Part shown: piece after piece, positions 43,975-54,890 of the stretch | How the letters are laid out: each line of letters begins with the position of its first letter | Position numbering within the stretch: position 1 is the first letter of the stretch | Source: Coenobita brevimanus | Lineage: Eukaryota > Arthropoda > Malacostraca > Decapoda > Coenobitidae | Reading direction: 5' to 3' | Assembly: GCA_032717465.1 (NCBI GenBank) | Contig: CM064713.1 | Span: 10,356,374 to 10,420,373, forward strand | DNA: 64,000 bases | Notes under the pieces: model-generated | What the model was told of the DNA's origin: nothing | Databases searched by the model: none | The model's input: the letters and a program-made list of their open reading frames with translations, nothing else | Made by a program: the position numbers and the translations under genes

Positions 43975-43979
<5 letters not shown>
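41757..43979 (+). pseudogene. RTE1 endonuclease end, linker and reverse transcriptase (plus part)
   Basis: First frame 41757-43097 (446 codons): GRVVDRALMDYVVV, GGMSDHYLVEGK, a long charged linker, then RT start with MKTGKAAGMDGCAVE and SFRGISLLSVLGKVYGRVL to DEQCGFRRGRGC. A frameshift near 43060 leads to 43030-43979: WAFMDLEKAYDRIDREALW (catalytic Asp), VGLRQGCVMSPWLFNIYMDG, LLFADDTALVTDSEER (intact FADD), and KYLGSHVAVDGRID. It runs into TA repeats at 43980, which add an artificial Ile-Tyr tail. Confidence 0.88.

Positions 43980-44041
<62 letters not shown>
43980..44041. repeat. (TA)n microsatellite at the RTE1 break
   Basis: About 62 bases of TA dinucleotides, flanking the internal end of the inverted RTE1 segment. 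Confidence 0.97.
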
Positions 44042-44046
<5 letters not shown>

Positions 44047-45054
44047 ATGGCCAGGTGCGGCTTGTTTCATTTGCAATGCATGTTATAATATCCTCACCAT
44101 CAGCTCGATTTCTGTCTGGTGACATTTGGCTTCCCTCTAGGCTAGCTTCAAGAGAACGTTGTGTTTAAGCCTAATTTAGTCAGAAATCGTGATCGAATTT
44201 TGACCAAACTTTTTGGAATTATTAAGGGTCAGACAAGAACGAGGTAAAACACTTTTAAGTACAATTGGTTTAAGATTATCACAAGGCAAAGTCAAGTGAT
44301 CGGCCCTGTAACCAGTTGTAGAGTATGAGTGTTGCATTCTCTGAAATTTGTTTTTTTTTACTGGTGATGTTTCTGCTCAATAAAAGGCAAAATACTACCT
44401 GCGACTTCCTGCATGTTACAAAAAAATAGCCAACAAAACTACTAGCTGCACGAGGTTTAGGGTTCTTCAGTTAATGCCCACTACGCGATGTATTGTTGGG
44501 AAATGATGTGCAGTGTGGTGCAGGAGGCTTTTGGTATGGTATATGATGCGATGTGCTATGAGTGGGATAAAGTTGCTACAGTCAACGGGAGTTTATAACC
44601 TTACGTCCCAAAATCGTCAGGAACAGAGAGAAGGACAGAACATCCGATAACATTGTTGATGAGATTTAACAGATGGTAATCACTATTATCTGTATTGTGT
44701 GAAAGAGATATCGTCATTCGACTAGACACCAAATTACCTAATCCAATATATTATGGTGCATATAAGAATCATATTGCTCCTTTTATGTTAAAACACTGAA
44801 GGTAATCTTCCTCCCACCACCTTTGTTTTTCCAACACACAATCCTTTCCAGCATAAAGGAGTAATTTACCCTCGGATCAAGTTTGAAATTAAGTCATTAC
44901 GTTTTGCATTTAAGGCGGAGCGTAAGTGAGCCTGGGGATGAGAGCGGTAGTCAGTGTTGTTATTGTTTTAACCCACCGCTGCTGTTCTTACACTTGGGTA
45001 TTGTACTGACGCCGACCCTAGAAGCTTTTGTTTGAACTAAGAGAAGTCGTTACA
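44042..45054. other. One kilobase without recognisable genes or elements
   Basis: Mixed-composition sequence between two TA tracts. I see no reading frame of note, no similarity to other parts of the window and no terminal repeats. It may be host intergenic DNA. Confidence 0.45.
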
Positions 45055-45084
45055 GATCTATCTATCTATCTATATGTATATATA

Positions 45085-45161
<77 letters not shown>
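45055..45161. repeat. (TATC)n(TA)n microsatellite
   Basis: Four TATC units, then over 70 bases of TA; forms the tail of RTE2 copy 1. Confidence 0.97.
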
Positions 45162-45163
<2 letters not shown>

Positions 45164-45180
45164 CCAGACGCCTTAATCCC

Positions 45181-46482
45181 TTATACGTCGTGGCCACAAA
45201 CAAATAGCTTCCACGTCACCGTGTCCCCCGCCATTTCACTGCCCTGCTCCCAGTTCACACACCCCTCTCTCATATACCTCTCCACTCCATCCCTCCATCT
45301 TATCCTTGGCCCTCCTCTCCCTCTCTCCCCCTCCATCTCACTCACATACCCTCTCCTCGTCAGTCTCTCACTCTGCATCCTCTCCACATGGCCAAACCAC
45401 ATCTGTGCGTTTTTCCTAATACTTCCTATCACATCCACATCCACACCATAACGCTCCTTCACATCCTCGTTTGTCAGTCTGTCTCTCCATGTGACTCCAC
45501 AGGCTTCTCTCAAATAACTCATTTCCACTGCTCTCAGTCTTGACTTGTGCCCCTCAAACAACGTTCAAGCTTCACTTCCATACGTCAGAGTTGGTAACAA
45601 TACTGTCATGTAATAACTTTCTCACATCTATGCTCATTTCCCTGTTTTTTATCACTGCCTTCAAGGAACCAGCAACCTTTCTTCCTTGTTGTACGCTTTC
45701 AAGCACTTCACCCTCCAAACTTCCATCCTTACTCATCACACTACCCAAGTACTTAAACATACTCACAGTTTCCATTTCTTCATCATCCAACCTAACTGTA
45801 CATACATTGACTTCACCTCTCTCGAAGACCATAACTTTACTCTTCCCTACATTTACCTTTAAGTTCCGTTTCTTACACACTCTCCCAAACTCATCCACCA
45901 AGCCTTGCAGCTCCCCTTCGTCTTCGCTTAACAACACGGTATCATCTGTAAACAGCTGTGCAGGGAGTTTCCAAACACTGCCCTCTCTCATTAGAGCCAC
46001 TCCAGCATCCACTGCCCTACCTTGTATCTCTTTTATAACCCCTTCCATATACAGATTGAACAACCATGGAGACATGACACATCCCTGTTTCAAACCAACC
46101 TTCAAATAGAAAAACTCACTCAGTTCACTATCCACACGCACTGCAGCCTTAGCACCCTCATACATACTCTTCACAGCATTCAACAACTTCCCATCTACTC
46201 CATATATTCTTAAAACTTTCCAAATCCTTGTCTATCCACCGTGTCATATGCTTTCTCCAAATCCATGAAGGCCGCATACAACGTCTTTCTCTTCTCTAGA
46301 CACTTTTCCACTAAAGATCTATGAATGAATATCAGATCTACACAATCTTTTCCCTTCCTAAAGCCTCCCTGTTCTTCTCCAACTAATTCCTCACTTATTT
46401 CCCTAACTCTGTCAATATGTATCCTACCAAATACTTTGTTTATTACACCAAGAAGACAAATGCCTCTATGATTACCATACAC
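45181..46482 (-). pseudogene. RTE2 copy 1 reverse transcriptase and C-terminal domain
   Basis: 46210-46482: NHRGICLLGVINKVFGRI, GEEQGGFRKGKDCVDLIF and AAFMDLEKAYDTVDRQGF (catalytic Asp). 45572-46186: VGLKQGCVMSPWLFNLYMEG, then LFTDDTVLLSEDEGE, where the active site reads FTDD, and KYLGSVMSKDGSLEGEV. 45181-45561: YLREACGVTWRDRLTNEDVK and WFGHVERMQSERL plus a C-terminal tail. Frameshifts near 46200 and 45570 divide the gene. Confidence 0.87.
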
Positions 46483-47414
46483 TTCTTTTTCCCCTTTCCC
46501 TTTACCTGACTTCCAATCATCCGGGACTTTACCTTCCTCCTAGGCCAATCTGCACATCTTCCACATCTATTCTACTACTATCTCTTCCCCATGCTTCAGC
46601 ATGTCACCACACACGCCATGAATTCCTGGGGCTTTCCCCATTTTGTCTTTCTTCATTACTTCCACAACGTCCATCCTACTGATTTCTTCCTGTCTTCTCA
46701 TCTCCCTCCTTCTCCCAGCCATTCCCCGTCACTTATACTCGCATTACTTTCATTCTCTGTGTTCAACACTTCGTTAAAGTGTTCTCTCCATCTGCTCACT
46801 TTTTCTCCCTTCGCAACTAGTAATCTACCATTTTTATCTCTCACTACCCTACTAACTTCAATACCACCCTGTCTGACTCTCTTTACCTCTTCCCAGAACA
46901 TTTTCTTACATTCCCTCCACTTGACACTCAAAGTCCATCCAAATTCCTCATCCACTCTCTTCTTTCTCTCACTAATCTTTTCACCTCTCTCTTCCTTTCT
47001 ACATATAACTCACTCTTCCGTCTCTCAACTTCTTCCACGCCCCTATTTCCCATCCATTCATTATATGCTTTCTTCCTTTGTGCCACAGCCTGTCTCACCT
47101 CTTCATTCCACCATGCTGTTCCTTGCACCCCATTTCGTCTTCTCTTCACCCCACACACCACCTCATGCTGCACAGATTTCCTCTGTGAATATCTTACACA
47201 CACCTTCCACATCTCCCATTTGCTCCAATTCATATTTACCCAATCGTTCCTCCACTTCTCTATTATATTCTGCCTTTTTCTCATCCTCTGGTAACCTTTC
47301 CACTCTCCTTGCAACTACTCCTTCTTCTCGCCCTTCCCTTCTTCTATTTCTCTATTTTACTTGGACCTTGATTCCACTCCCCCAACCTCTATAATCTATA
47401 TGCTCTTGCATCCA
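46483..47414 (-). pseudogene. RTE2 copy 1 linker between endonuclease and RT
   Basis: Charged helical sequence with WWNEEVRQAVAQRKKAYNEW (46928-47314) and KKMFWEEVKRVRQGG and VSRWREHFNEVLN (46698-46955). These are the standard landmarks between endonuclease and RT in RTE-like ORFs. It is split into two frames plus unread sequence at 46483-46697, where the start of RT lies in another phase. Confidence 0.8.
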
Positions 47415-48096
47415 TTACACATCTTCGCATCCTTTCATCCACGCACACATAATCAATCTTGCCTTCCTTTCGTTCAGTTCACCATCCACCATTCTCATCA
47501 CTCGCCATGAATACCTGTGGATCATTTTGTGCCTGAAGAGGGTATTGGCTATCACCAACCCCCTCCCGGCACAAATGTCCACTAAAGCACTGCCATTCTC
47601 ATCTATCTCAGCAGGCACACCCTACTCACCATCTACTCCATCCACCTTCACATTCCCTACTTTACCATTCATATCACCAATCAAAAACACTCTCATTCCT
47701 TTCAAACTTTTCCATACACACTTCCACATTAATTTTGTCCAGAACTCTTCTCTCACACTGCTTGCACGATCTTGCGTTGGAGGATACATATACACAATTG
47801 CCCACATTTGTAGTCCAACTTTCAGTCTTACCCACACAATCCTTGAACCAACTGATCCATACTCTGTTATATTCTCATTCCATCTGTTACAACAATACAC
47901 GCTCCTTTTTTTTTCCCTCATTCTCACCTACTCCTTCACATATACCCCATCCATACTCCCATTCTCTCACACTCTCTCCTTTCCATTTAGATTCAGTTAA
48001 TCCACATACATCCACTTTCGCACCCTCAAGCACCTGGACAATCTCTCTCTCTCTCTCTTTGACATCATTTGCACCCCTTACATTCCAGGTCGCCAT
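47415..48096 (-). pseudogene. RTE2 copy 1 endonuclease
   Basis: Three frames: 47887-48096 starts MATWNVRGANDVKERE and has VDVCGLTESKWKGE (the catalytic Glu region); 47622-47927 has WAIVYMYPPTQDRAS and FLIGDMNGKVGNVKVDGVDG (GDMN box); 47415-47618 has RGLVIANTLFRHKMIHRYSW. The SDH segment, seen in copy 2 as GLSDHHLVLVRIK, is lost here: about 40 bases are deleted near 47380. MATWNVRG is a plausible protein start because both copies have it. Confidence 0.85.
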
Positions 48097-48179
48097 CCGT
48101 ATGATTTACGGTCCTTATTCATCATCTTTTGGTCAGCCCTGGTCCGACGCTTTTTGTTCGTATTTTTAGTTAGTTGTTT

Positions 48180-48383
48180 TCCAGGGAGGGGCACTAACCC
48201 TCCGCCAACCCACTTGCAGTCACGTAGGGAACAAGTATCGGTTGGTTAAATGTTACCACCTAGCGTTGTAAATTATTTCCTGGTTTACAGGAAATCATTT
48301 GATTTGCCACTCGATGTAGAGGAATACCCTAAAAACAGGGTACCACTACATAAAGTGGGTGTATGATGGGCACCCCCACCTCC

Positions 48384-48387
<4 letters not shown>
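48180..48387 (-). other. RTE2 5' leader
   Basis: Shared in position and sequence with 58800-58900 upstream of RTE2 copy 2 up to the N gap. It includes CTGTAAACCAGGAAATAATT on the element strand. Non-coding. Confidence 0.6.

Positions 48388-48460
<73 letters not shown>
48388..48460. repeat. (TA)n microsatellite between RTE2 copy 1 and copy D
   Basis: 73 bases of AT dinucleotides, ending ATAT, directly before the LTR of copy D. Confidence 0.97.
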
Positions 48461-48464
<4 letters not shown>

Positions 48465-49279
48465 ACATTGCCTATGATTTCATCATCCTTTGTATAATTC
48501 TAACGTACAGTGTGCTGCATGTTTGATCACGATTCGCCTCGTGGCTTCCATAGTGACCGGACTTGCCTGTTCTGCCTCACTCCCCCCTTCTTCCCTTTTA
48601 GTAGAGTAAGTCGTTCTTTCTGTTGTTCAGAGCAGGAGTGTCAACTCTTTGTCCTCTGTGGCTTCATTTGCACATCCTTCTTACAAGTTGTTTCAAGTTC
48701 TGCCGGCCCCTATATAATGAGCTCAGTCTCTACATTAATTGCCACTTAGATCTACTCCTCATTTTGTTCACATCTCTGTCCTCCCCTGTGCAGTTGTTAT
48801 TATTTTTGTCAGTGCTCAGGAAGTCTCCAACCATCTAGCTGCTGTGTAATTTGAGTATAAGAGTTATTACATTTATTCTTGTACTGTATAGCATAAGGTG
48901 TTAATTCGTAGCCCTTGTGAGGTATTTGTGATTCATGTTTTTTAGGTGTCAGTCGTTATTACTAATATTTTGTGTCTGTAATAATATATCTTGTATTAAC
49001 TGAGCATTATCCGGTTTTCTCATTTTATCAGGGCTGACTTAGATAAATTTACTCTTGGTAATTTCGTGTTAATAGAGGTTATTGCAGTTAACCATATATT
49101 TAACCTGTTTTTTGCCATTACATTATCCTTATGATTCCTGAATGTTTAGTTGTTCGTTTGAGCATTAAACTTTAACTTGTAATTTTACCTATTTTGTGTT
49201 GAACCTGGAACTTTGCGGGACAGTAGTGATTTTGGTGTTCTCACTTGAAGTGTTCATTATCTATCTCTGTTCCGTAACA
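48461..49279 (+). repeat. 5' LTR of copy D
   Basis: 819 bases, TGTTACATTGCC to TTCCGTAACA. Confidence 0.93.
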
Positions 49280-49334
49280 TAAATTTTATCGACCTCGTAT
49301 CAGGATATTCAGGATATTATCATAAGGATATTGC

Positions 49335-50450
49335 TTGATATTTTGTGACTGTAATTTATTCATGATGTCTACTATTACTACTCCTCATGAAGCCAAAGAA
49401 TTTTTGTCAAATGTGCAAAGAGTGTGTGATGTAGAAAACAGAACAAAGAATGAACTTAAGCTTGTTGCTCAACATTTGGGAATTGTTGTTCGCTCTCATC
49501 ATTCTAAAGATCAAATTGTTGACATGATTAATAAAAGCTTGTTTAATGTAACTCCTCCAGATGAGAAAACGCAGATTGAAATAGCTAAGTTACAGATAGC
49601 CCTGCAGAAGGCTCGTGCTAAGGAGGCTGAATCTCAGGCTCGTATTCAGGAGGCACAGACACAAATTGAAATTGCTAGGATTCAGGCAGATCATGAGTAT
49701 CGCATGGAACAAAGTGGAACCGGATCATCTAGCTCTGATGATTTTGATGTGGCTAAAAATGTTAAACTTGTCATTCCTTTTAATGAATCTGATTTAGCAA
49801 AGTATTTTCAGTTGTTTGAGTGGGTAGCTACAGGTTTTAATTGGCCCAAAAAATATTGGCCAGTACTCCTTCAAACTGTTCTCACCGGAAAAGCTCAAGT
49901 AACTTATGCATCTTTGCCTCAGGATCAATCTGATAATTATGATGTAGTTAAGAGCATGATTCTTAAGGCCTATGAGCTTGTTCCTGAAGCCTATAGAGTT
50001 AAATTTAGGACAACTTATAAGCAAGATAAGCAATCCCATGTTGACTATGCAAAAATCAAAGAAGATCTGTTAGAGCAGTGGTTAAAATCAAAGAATGTAA
50101 ATTCTGATTCTGGTAAATTTAATCAGATGATTTTGCTGGAGATCTTCAAAAGGTGTATTAATAATGATGTAAGCCTATATCTTGATGAGAAAAGAATAGA
50201 TGATTTGTCTGATGCTGCAGTTTTAGCTGATGAATATGTTCTCACTCACAAGAGATATTCTAAAGAAAAAAGGAAAGCTGAGAGTAAGTACGTTGCCTCT
50301 ACTCAGAGTACAGGTAACTGAAAAGAGAATAAAGATGATGTTTCTCAGGAAGTAAATACCAGCTTCACCTCTAGATTTCAGAAAAGTAAATGTACTTATT
50401 GTAGTAAGCTTGGTCATACTACGGAGAAATGTTTCAGAAGACAGCGTGAT
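49335..50450 (+). pseudogene. gag: Gag of copy D
   Basis: 328 codons to a TGA near 50320 (AACTGAAAA where sisters have AACAGGAAA). MMSTITT start at about 49362; the coiled coil has one AKEAESQAR unit; core WVATGFNWPKKYWPVLLQ. After the stop the same frame continues through the zinc knuckle CTYCSKLGHTTEKCF (CCHC intact, about 50391-50440) straight into MNKKESLN of Pol. This shows the ancestral element had a single gag-pol frame. Confidence 0.9.
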
Positions 50451-51909
50451 GTGAACAAAAAGGAGTCTTTAAATATTCAGTCAATTGGTCTAGTGTCCAC
50501 CCTTGAGAGTTCCCAGAATTCTTTGACCGAGTTTACTGAATCTGCTTTGAGGGGTAAATTAAATTCTCATGATGAAGCTCCTCTTTTGAGCAGTAACGTG
50601 GGTGACACTCTCAAGAGTTCATGTGCTAATTTCCTGTCTAATGGTTTTGTCAGTCCTCTGGACAGTAATAACAGGAAATCAGTTAAAATATATCGTGATA
50701 CAGGTGCTTGCCAATCCCATATGCTGACCAGTGTTCTAGGCTCTAATGTTATTTCGTCTGATGAAACTGTAATCTTACAAAGTGTAGGGAATAATTACAT
50801 CTCTGTCCCTCTGTGCAGAGTGAATTTAGAGTCTGGTTTTGTTAATGGTTCTGTTATGGTTGGGTTGGTTGAGACACTCCCAATGTCTGGTGTAACTTTC
50901 TTACTTGGAAATGATATTGGTGGAAGTCAAGTGTGTCCAGCTCCTCAGTTGTCTAGTGAATCAGTGACTGCGACCCATGATTGTGATATCCCTGACGTGT
51001 TCTCTGCATGTGCTGTCACTAGGGCTGAGTCTAAAGTTACTGGTGACTTAGAGGATAATGATGATGATGATGATGTTATCCTAGCTGACACTTTTCTTGC
51101 TAATTTGGATCACTCACCAGATGTGGCAGTACCCCGTAGTGTTGATAATTTGTCTCGTCAAGAGTTGGTTGAGTTGCAGGTTGCTGACCCTGAGTTGAAA
51201 GGTCTAGCTAACTCTGCTTGCAGTGAGGAAGAGTCAGTTTGGTGCTCCTACTTGTTATTATATAAAGTCAGGAGTACTTTTGAGAAAGTGGAGACCCCCA
51301 ACAGCAACAGCTGACTGTGAATGGGAGGTTGTACATCAAGTTGTCATCCCTCGTGTTTGTAGGCAGGATATCATTAGAGTGGCTCATGATTCCAGTTTGG
51401 CAGGACACCTTGGAGTGAGGAAGACTGTGGCACGCATTTTGAAACACTTCTACTGGCCAGGTATCTTCAGGGATGTTTCCTGGTATTGTAAGTCTTCTCA
51501 CACCTGTCAAGTTGTGGGGAAGTGTAATCAGACCGAAAAGGTTGCACCTCTAGTTCCCATTCCTCCTTTTGAGGCGCCATTCACCCGTGTGTTGGTGGAT
51601 ATTGTGGGCCCTCTTCCTAAGACTTCTTCAGGATTTTCTTATGTGTTGACCCTGATTGATATGGCTACTCGTTGTCCTGAAGCCATTCCACTTAGAAATA
51701 TCTCAGGAAAGAACGTGGTTAAGGAAATGCTAGGGTTCTTCACAAAGTTTGGTCTGCCCAAGGAGGTAGAGTCAGACCGGGGAAGTAATTTCATGTCAAA
51801 TGTTTTCAAGCAGTCTCTGAAAGAGTTGGGCATCACCCAGATCACGTCTTCAGCTTACCATCCCCCGACCCAAGGAGCGTTGGAGAGATATCATCAAATA
51901 CTCAAATAG
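50451..51909 (+). pseudogene. pol: Protease and integrase (N-terminal and core) of copy D
   Basis: 50451-51314: protease YRDTGACQSH with intact DTG and the linker. A one-base insertion near 51240 (AGTTTGGTGCTCC) shifts to 51223-51909: zinc finger HLGVRKTVARILKHFYWPG with one cysteine changed (CKSSHTC), catalytic Asp in LVDIVGPLPK, second Asp in VESDRGSNF and Glu in TQGALERYHQ (D-35-E). A TAG replaces a codon after QILK at 51908. Confidence 0.9.
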
Positions 51910-51927
51910 AAGCTCAAGAAATACTGT

Positions 51928-52440
51928 TTGGAACATCAGAAAGACTGGGATAAAGGTCTTCCATTCGTTGTATTTGCTGCAAGAGAATCTCCAAATGAAT
52001 CACTGGGCTTCTCACCCTTTGAACTACTGTTTGGCCATGAAGTAAGAGGACCCCTTAAGCTACTCAAGGAATGCTGGCTGTCGGAGGAAGATGACGTCAA
52101 CCTGCTGGAGTATGTGATGAAGTTCAAAGAACGGCTGTCCACTGCTTTACAGCTGACGAGAGAGAATTTAGGAGCTGCTCAGGAGAAGATGAAGACTTGG
52201 TATGATAAGGAGTCCAGGTTACGCCACTTTCAGCCAGGAGATCAGGTTTTGATTCTCCTATCGGTGCATGGGCAACCTCTTCAAGCCAAGTTTAGTGGTC
52301 CGTATTTCGTGGAGAAGAAACTCAGTGATATCAACTATGTCATCGCCACACCAGATCATAGAAAGAACAAGCAACTTTGTCACATCAACATGCTAAAGTT
52401 ATATCACAGGCGGGACGAAAATAACCCGTCTGCACTGTAG
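51928..52440 (+). pseudogene. pol: Integrase C-terminal and GPY/F module of copy D
   Basis: 170 codons: FSPFELLFGHEVRGPLKLLK, KMKTWYDKESRLRHFQPGDQ and GPYFVEKKLSDINYVIATPD, ending HINMLKLYHRRDENN and a frameshift (a missing AGT at CCCGTCTGCAC). The chromodomain found in some gypsy integrases is absent: RT follows directly. Confidence 0.9.
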
Positions 52441-52481
52441 CTGTTCCACCCGAGTCTGCAAGTGAAGTTCTTCCATGCAGC

Positions 52482-53915
52482 ATGAGCCTGAGTGATAGTT
52501 TGGGGAAGAATCCTGATATCATGAATGATCTCCAGACTAAGCTTTCTCATCTTGCTCCCGAGGAAAGGCAGGAGTTTTCGGCATTATTGCAAGAGTACCC
52601 GCAAGTGTTCCGTGCCACTCCAGGAAGAACCACTGTGTTGATCCATGATGTCGATGTTGGAGACGCAAAGCCAATGAAACTGTCTCCTTACCGTGTGAAC
52701 CCAGTGAAAGTTCCTTTCATCCAGAAGGAGCTTGGCTACCTGTTGGACCACAAGATGATTGAGCCCTGTCAGAGCGAGTGGAGTTCCCCTGTCACTCTAG
52801 TCCCTAAGCCAGGTGGGTCACAGCGGCTTTGCATCGACTACAGACGTGTTAATCAGATAACCAAAACAGACACTTACCCTCTCCCTCGCGTGGAAGATTG
52901 CATAGACAAGATCGGATAGGCTAGGTACACAAGTATGTTTGATTTGTTAAAGGGATACTGGCAAGTACGTATAACTGAACGTGCTAGGGAGATCTCATGT
53001 TTTATAACACTAGGAAAGACTTTACATGATCTGTGATGCCATATGGATTGAAGAATGCACCAGCCACTTTTCAGAAGCTCATGAATGTTGTAACAGAGGG
53101 TTTGGCAGGGTGTGTTGTTTATATTGATGATGTATTAATCTTCAGTGACAACTGGAAAGATCACCTATGCCATGTCAGTAAATTTATTGAGCGTTTGGTT
53201 CAGGCTAATCTTGTAGCTAATTTATCAAAGTGTGAGTTTGGTCAAGCTAAAGTTCAGTACCTTGGGTACGTAATTGGTAATGGACATCTTGCACCACCAG
53301 GAGCAAAGGTTCAGGTTATAAGTGATCTTCCCAGACATAAAAGTAGGAAAGAGCTACAGAGATTTTTGGGAATGGTAGGTTATTACAAAAGATTTGTTCT
53401 TTTCAATTCTTGTATCACCACTTACAGAACTACTGAAAAAGGAAGTTAAATTTGTCTGGACCGATAACTGTGAATCCTCTTTCAGTAAACTTAAAGCTAT
53501 TCTATTAAGTCAGCCAGTGCTCGCTACTCCAAATTTTGCTAAGCAAAAGATGGCTGTTGATGCAAGTGATACAGGAGCTGGGGCTGTTTTGCTGCAAGAG
53601 GATGATCAGGGTATAGAACACACTGTATCTTATTACAGTAAGAAGTTCACTTCACCTCAGAAGAACTACTCAACAATTGAGAAAGAGCTTTTGGCCTTGA
53701 TTTTGTATTTACAGCATTTTTCATTTTTTTTCTGTTCTGGTTTTGACCCCATAGTCATTTATACCGATTATAACCCACTGAAATTCCTTAGTAAGTTTAG
53801 GCATAAAACTCAGAGATTGACAAGATGGAGTCTACTTCTTCAGGAGTATTCATTAGACATACAACATGTCAAGGGGAAAGAAAATGTTATTGGAGATTGC
53901 TTATCCAGACTTTAG
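52482..53915 (+). pseudogene. pol: Reverse transcriptase and RNase H of copy D
   Basis: RT in three frames: 52482-52919 (PYRVNPVKVPFIQKELG, LCIDYRRVNQITKTD, stop TAG for Lys after IG), a broken stretch to 53030, and 53033-53449 (PYGLKNAPATFQKLMN, CVVYIDDVLIFSDNW with intact YIDD). 53394-53915 continues with the thumb and RNase H: MAVDASDTGAGAVLLQ, STIEKELLAL and VIYTDYNPLKF (His to Tyr), ending GDCLSRL. A six-base deletion removes PF before MAVDAS. Confidence 0.9.
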
Positions 53916-53976
53916 ACAGATTGTTTTAGAGTAATATGAAATTTCCTTTGTAAATTTCTTTTTCTTTGTGGGGAGG

Positions 53977-54802
53977 TGTTACATAGCCTATGATTTCATC
54001 ATCCTTTGTATAATTCTAACGTACAGTGTGCTGCATGTTTGATCACGATTCGCCTCGTGGCTTCCATAGTGACCGGACTTGCGTGTTCTGCCTCACTCGC
54101 CCCTTCTCCCCTTGTAGTAGAGTAAGTCGTTCTTTCTGTTGTTCAGAGCAGGAGTGTCAACTCTTTGTCCTCTGTGGCTTCATTTGCGCGTCCTTCTTAC
54201 AAGTTGTATCAAGCTCTGCCGGCCCCTATATAATAAGCTCAGTCTCTGCATTAATTGCCACTTAGATCTACTCCTCATTTTGTTCACATGTCTGTCCTCC
54301 CCTGTACAGTTGTTATTATTTTTGTGAGTGCTCAGGAAGTCTCGAACCATCTAGCTGCTGTGTAATTTCAGTATAAGTGTTATTACCTTTTTTCTTGTAC
54401 TGTATAGCATAAGGTGTTAATTCGTAGGCCTAGTGAGGTTTTTGTGATTCATGTGTTTTAGGTGTCAGCCATTATTAATAATAGATTTGTTTCTGTAATA
54501 ATATATCTTGCATTAAATGAGCATTATTCGGTTTTCTCATTTTATCAGGGCTGACTTAGATAAATTTACTCTTGCTAATTTCGTGTTAATAGAGGCTATT
54601 GCAGTTAACCATATATTTAACCTGTTTTTTGCTATTACATTATCCTTATGAGTCCTGAATGTTTTAGTTGTTAGTTTGAGCATTAAACTTAAACTTGTAA
54701 TTTTACCTAACTCTTTTGTTTTGAACCTGGAACTTTTGCGGGACAGTAGTGATTTTGGTGTTCTCACTTAAAGTGTTCATTATCTATCTCTGTTCCGTAA
54801 CA
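53977..54802 (+). repeat. 3' LTR of copy D
   Basis: 826 bases, TGTTACATAGCC to GTTCCGTAACA. Confidence 0.93.
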
Positions 54803-54890
54803 ATATACATAGATAGATAGACGGATAGATAGACAGATAGATAGATAGATAAGACAGAGATATAGATCTATCTATCTATCTATCTATATG
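54803..54890. repeat. ATA/GATA/TATC compound microsatellite
   Basis: GATA units changing to TATC units on the same strand, so it can fold back on itself. It separates copy D from the RTE1 3' end. Confidence 0.96.

Larger units (their letters stand above)
40501..43979 (-). mobile_element. RTE1 LINE with inverted 5' part (twin-priming structure)
   Basis: Left segment 40501-41058 is the 3' end of RTE1 in minus orientation. Right segment 41059-43979 is the 5' UTR, endonuclease and RT of RTE1 in plus orientation, stopping at VVRE. The break points are about a dozen bases apart in the source element: plus ends at GTTCGGGAGAT and minus starts at TGAGCAGACGG. Both sides are bordered by (TA)n (40447-40500 and 43980-44041), consistent with one insertion whose target was duplicated. 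This is the geometry of LINE 5' inversion. Confidence 0.82.
45162..48387 (-). mobile_element. RTE-like LINE family 'RTE2', copy 1 (near full length)
   Basis: Minus orientation, 5' end next to the TA tract at 48388, 3' end at TTGCCAGACGCC (45162). 5' leader 48180-48387, endonuclease 47415-48096, linker 46698-47380, RT 45572-46482, C-terminal domain 45181-45561. Second copy with about the same sequence at 55956-58900. The protein style (MDLEKAYDTVD, GLKQGCVMSPWLFNLYMEG, WFGHVERM) is that of RTE1 but the nucleotide sequence is clearly distinct. Several frameshifts. Confidence 0.87.
48461..54802 (+). mobile_element. Gmr1-like LTR retrotransposon, copy D
   Basis: Plus orientation, the most complete domain set: 5' LTR 48461-49279, gag from about 49362, protease, integrase, RT, RNase H to 53915, polypurine tract GTGGGGAGG at 53968-53976, 3' LTR 53977-54802. 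ATAT on both sides fits a 4-bp target duplication. The primer-binding site is mutated (TTATCGACC where sisters have TTTGGCGACC), so this RNA could not be primed normally. Gag and Pol frames are in the same phase (both multiples of three from 49335), interrupted only by a TGA at about 50319. Confidence 0.93.

Noticed and set aside
44042..45054. Host exon in the unassigned kilobase
   Set aside because: No reading frame with coding character, and no splice-flanked exon could be supported.
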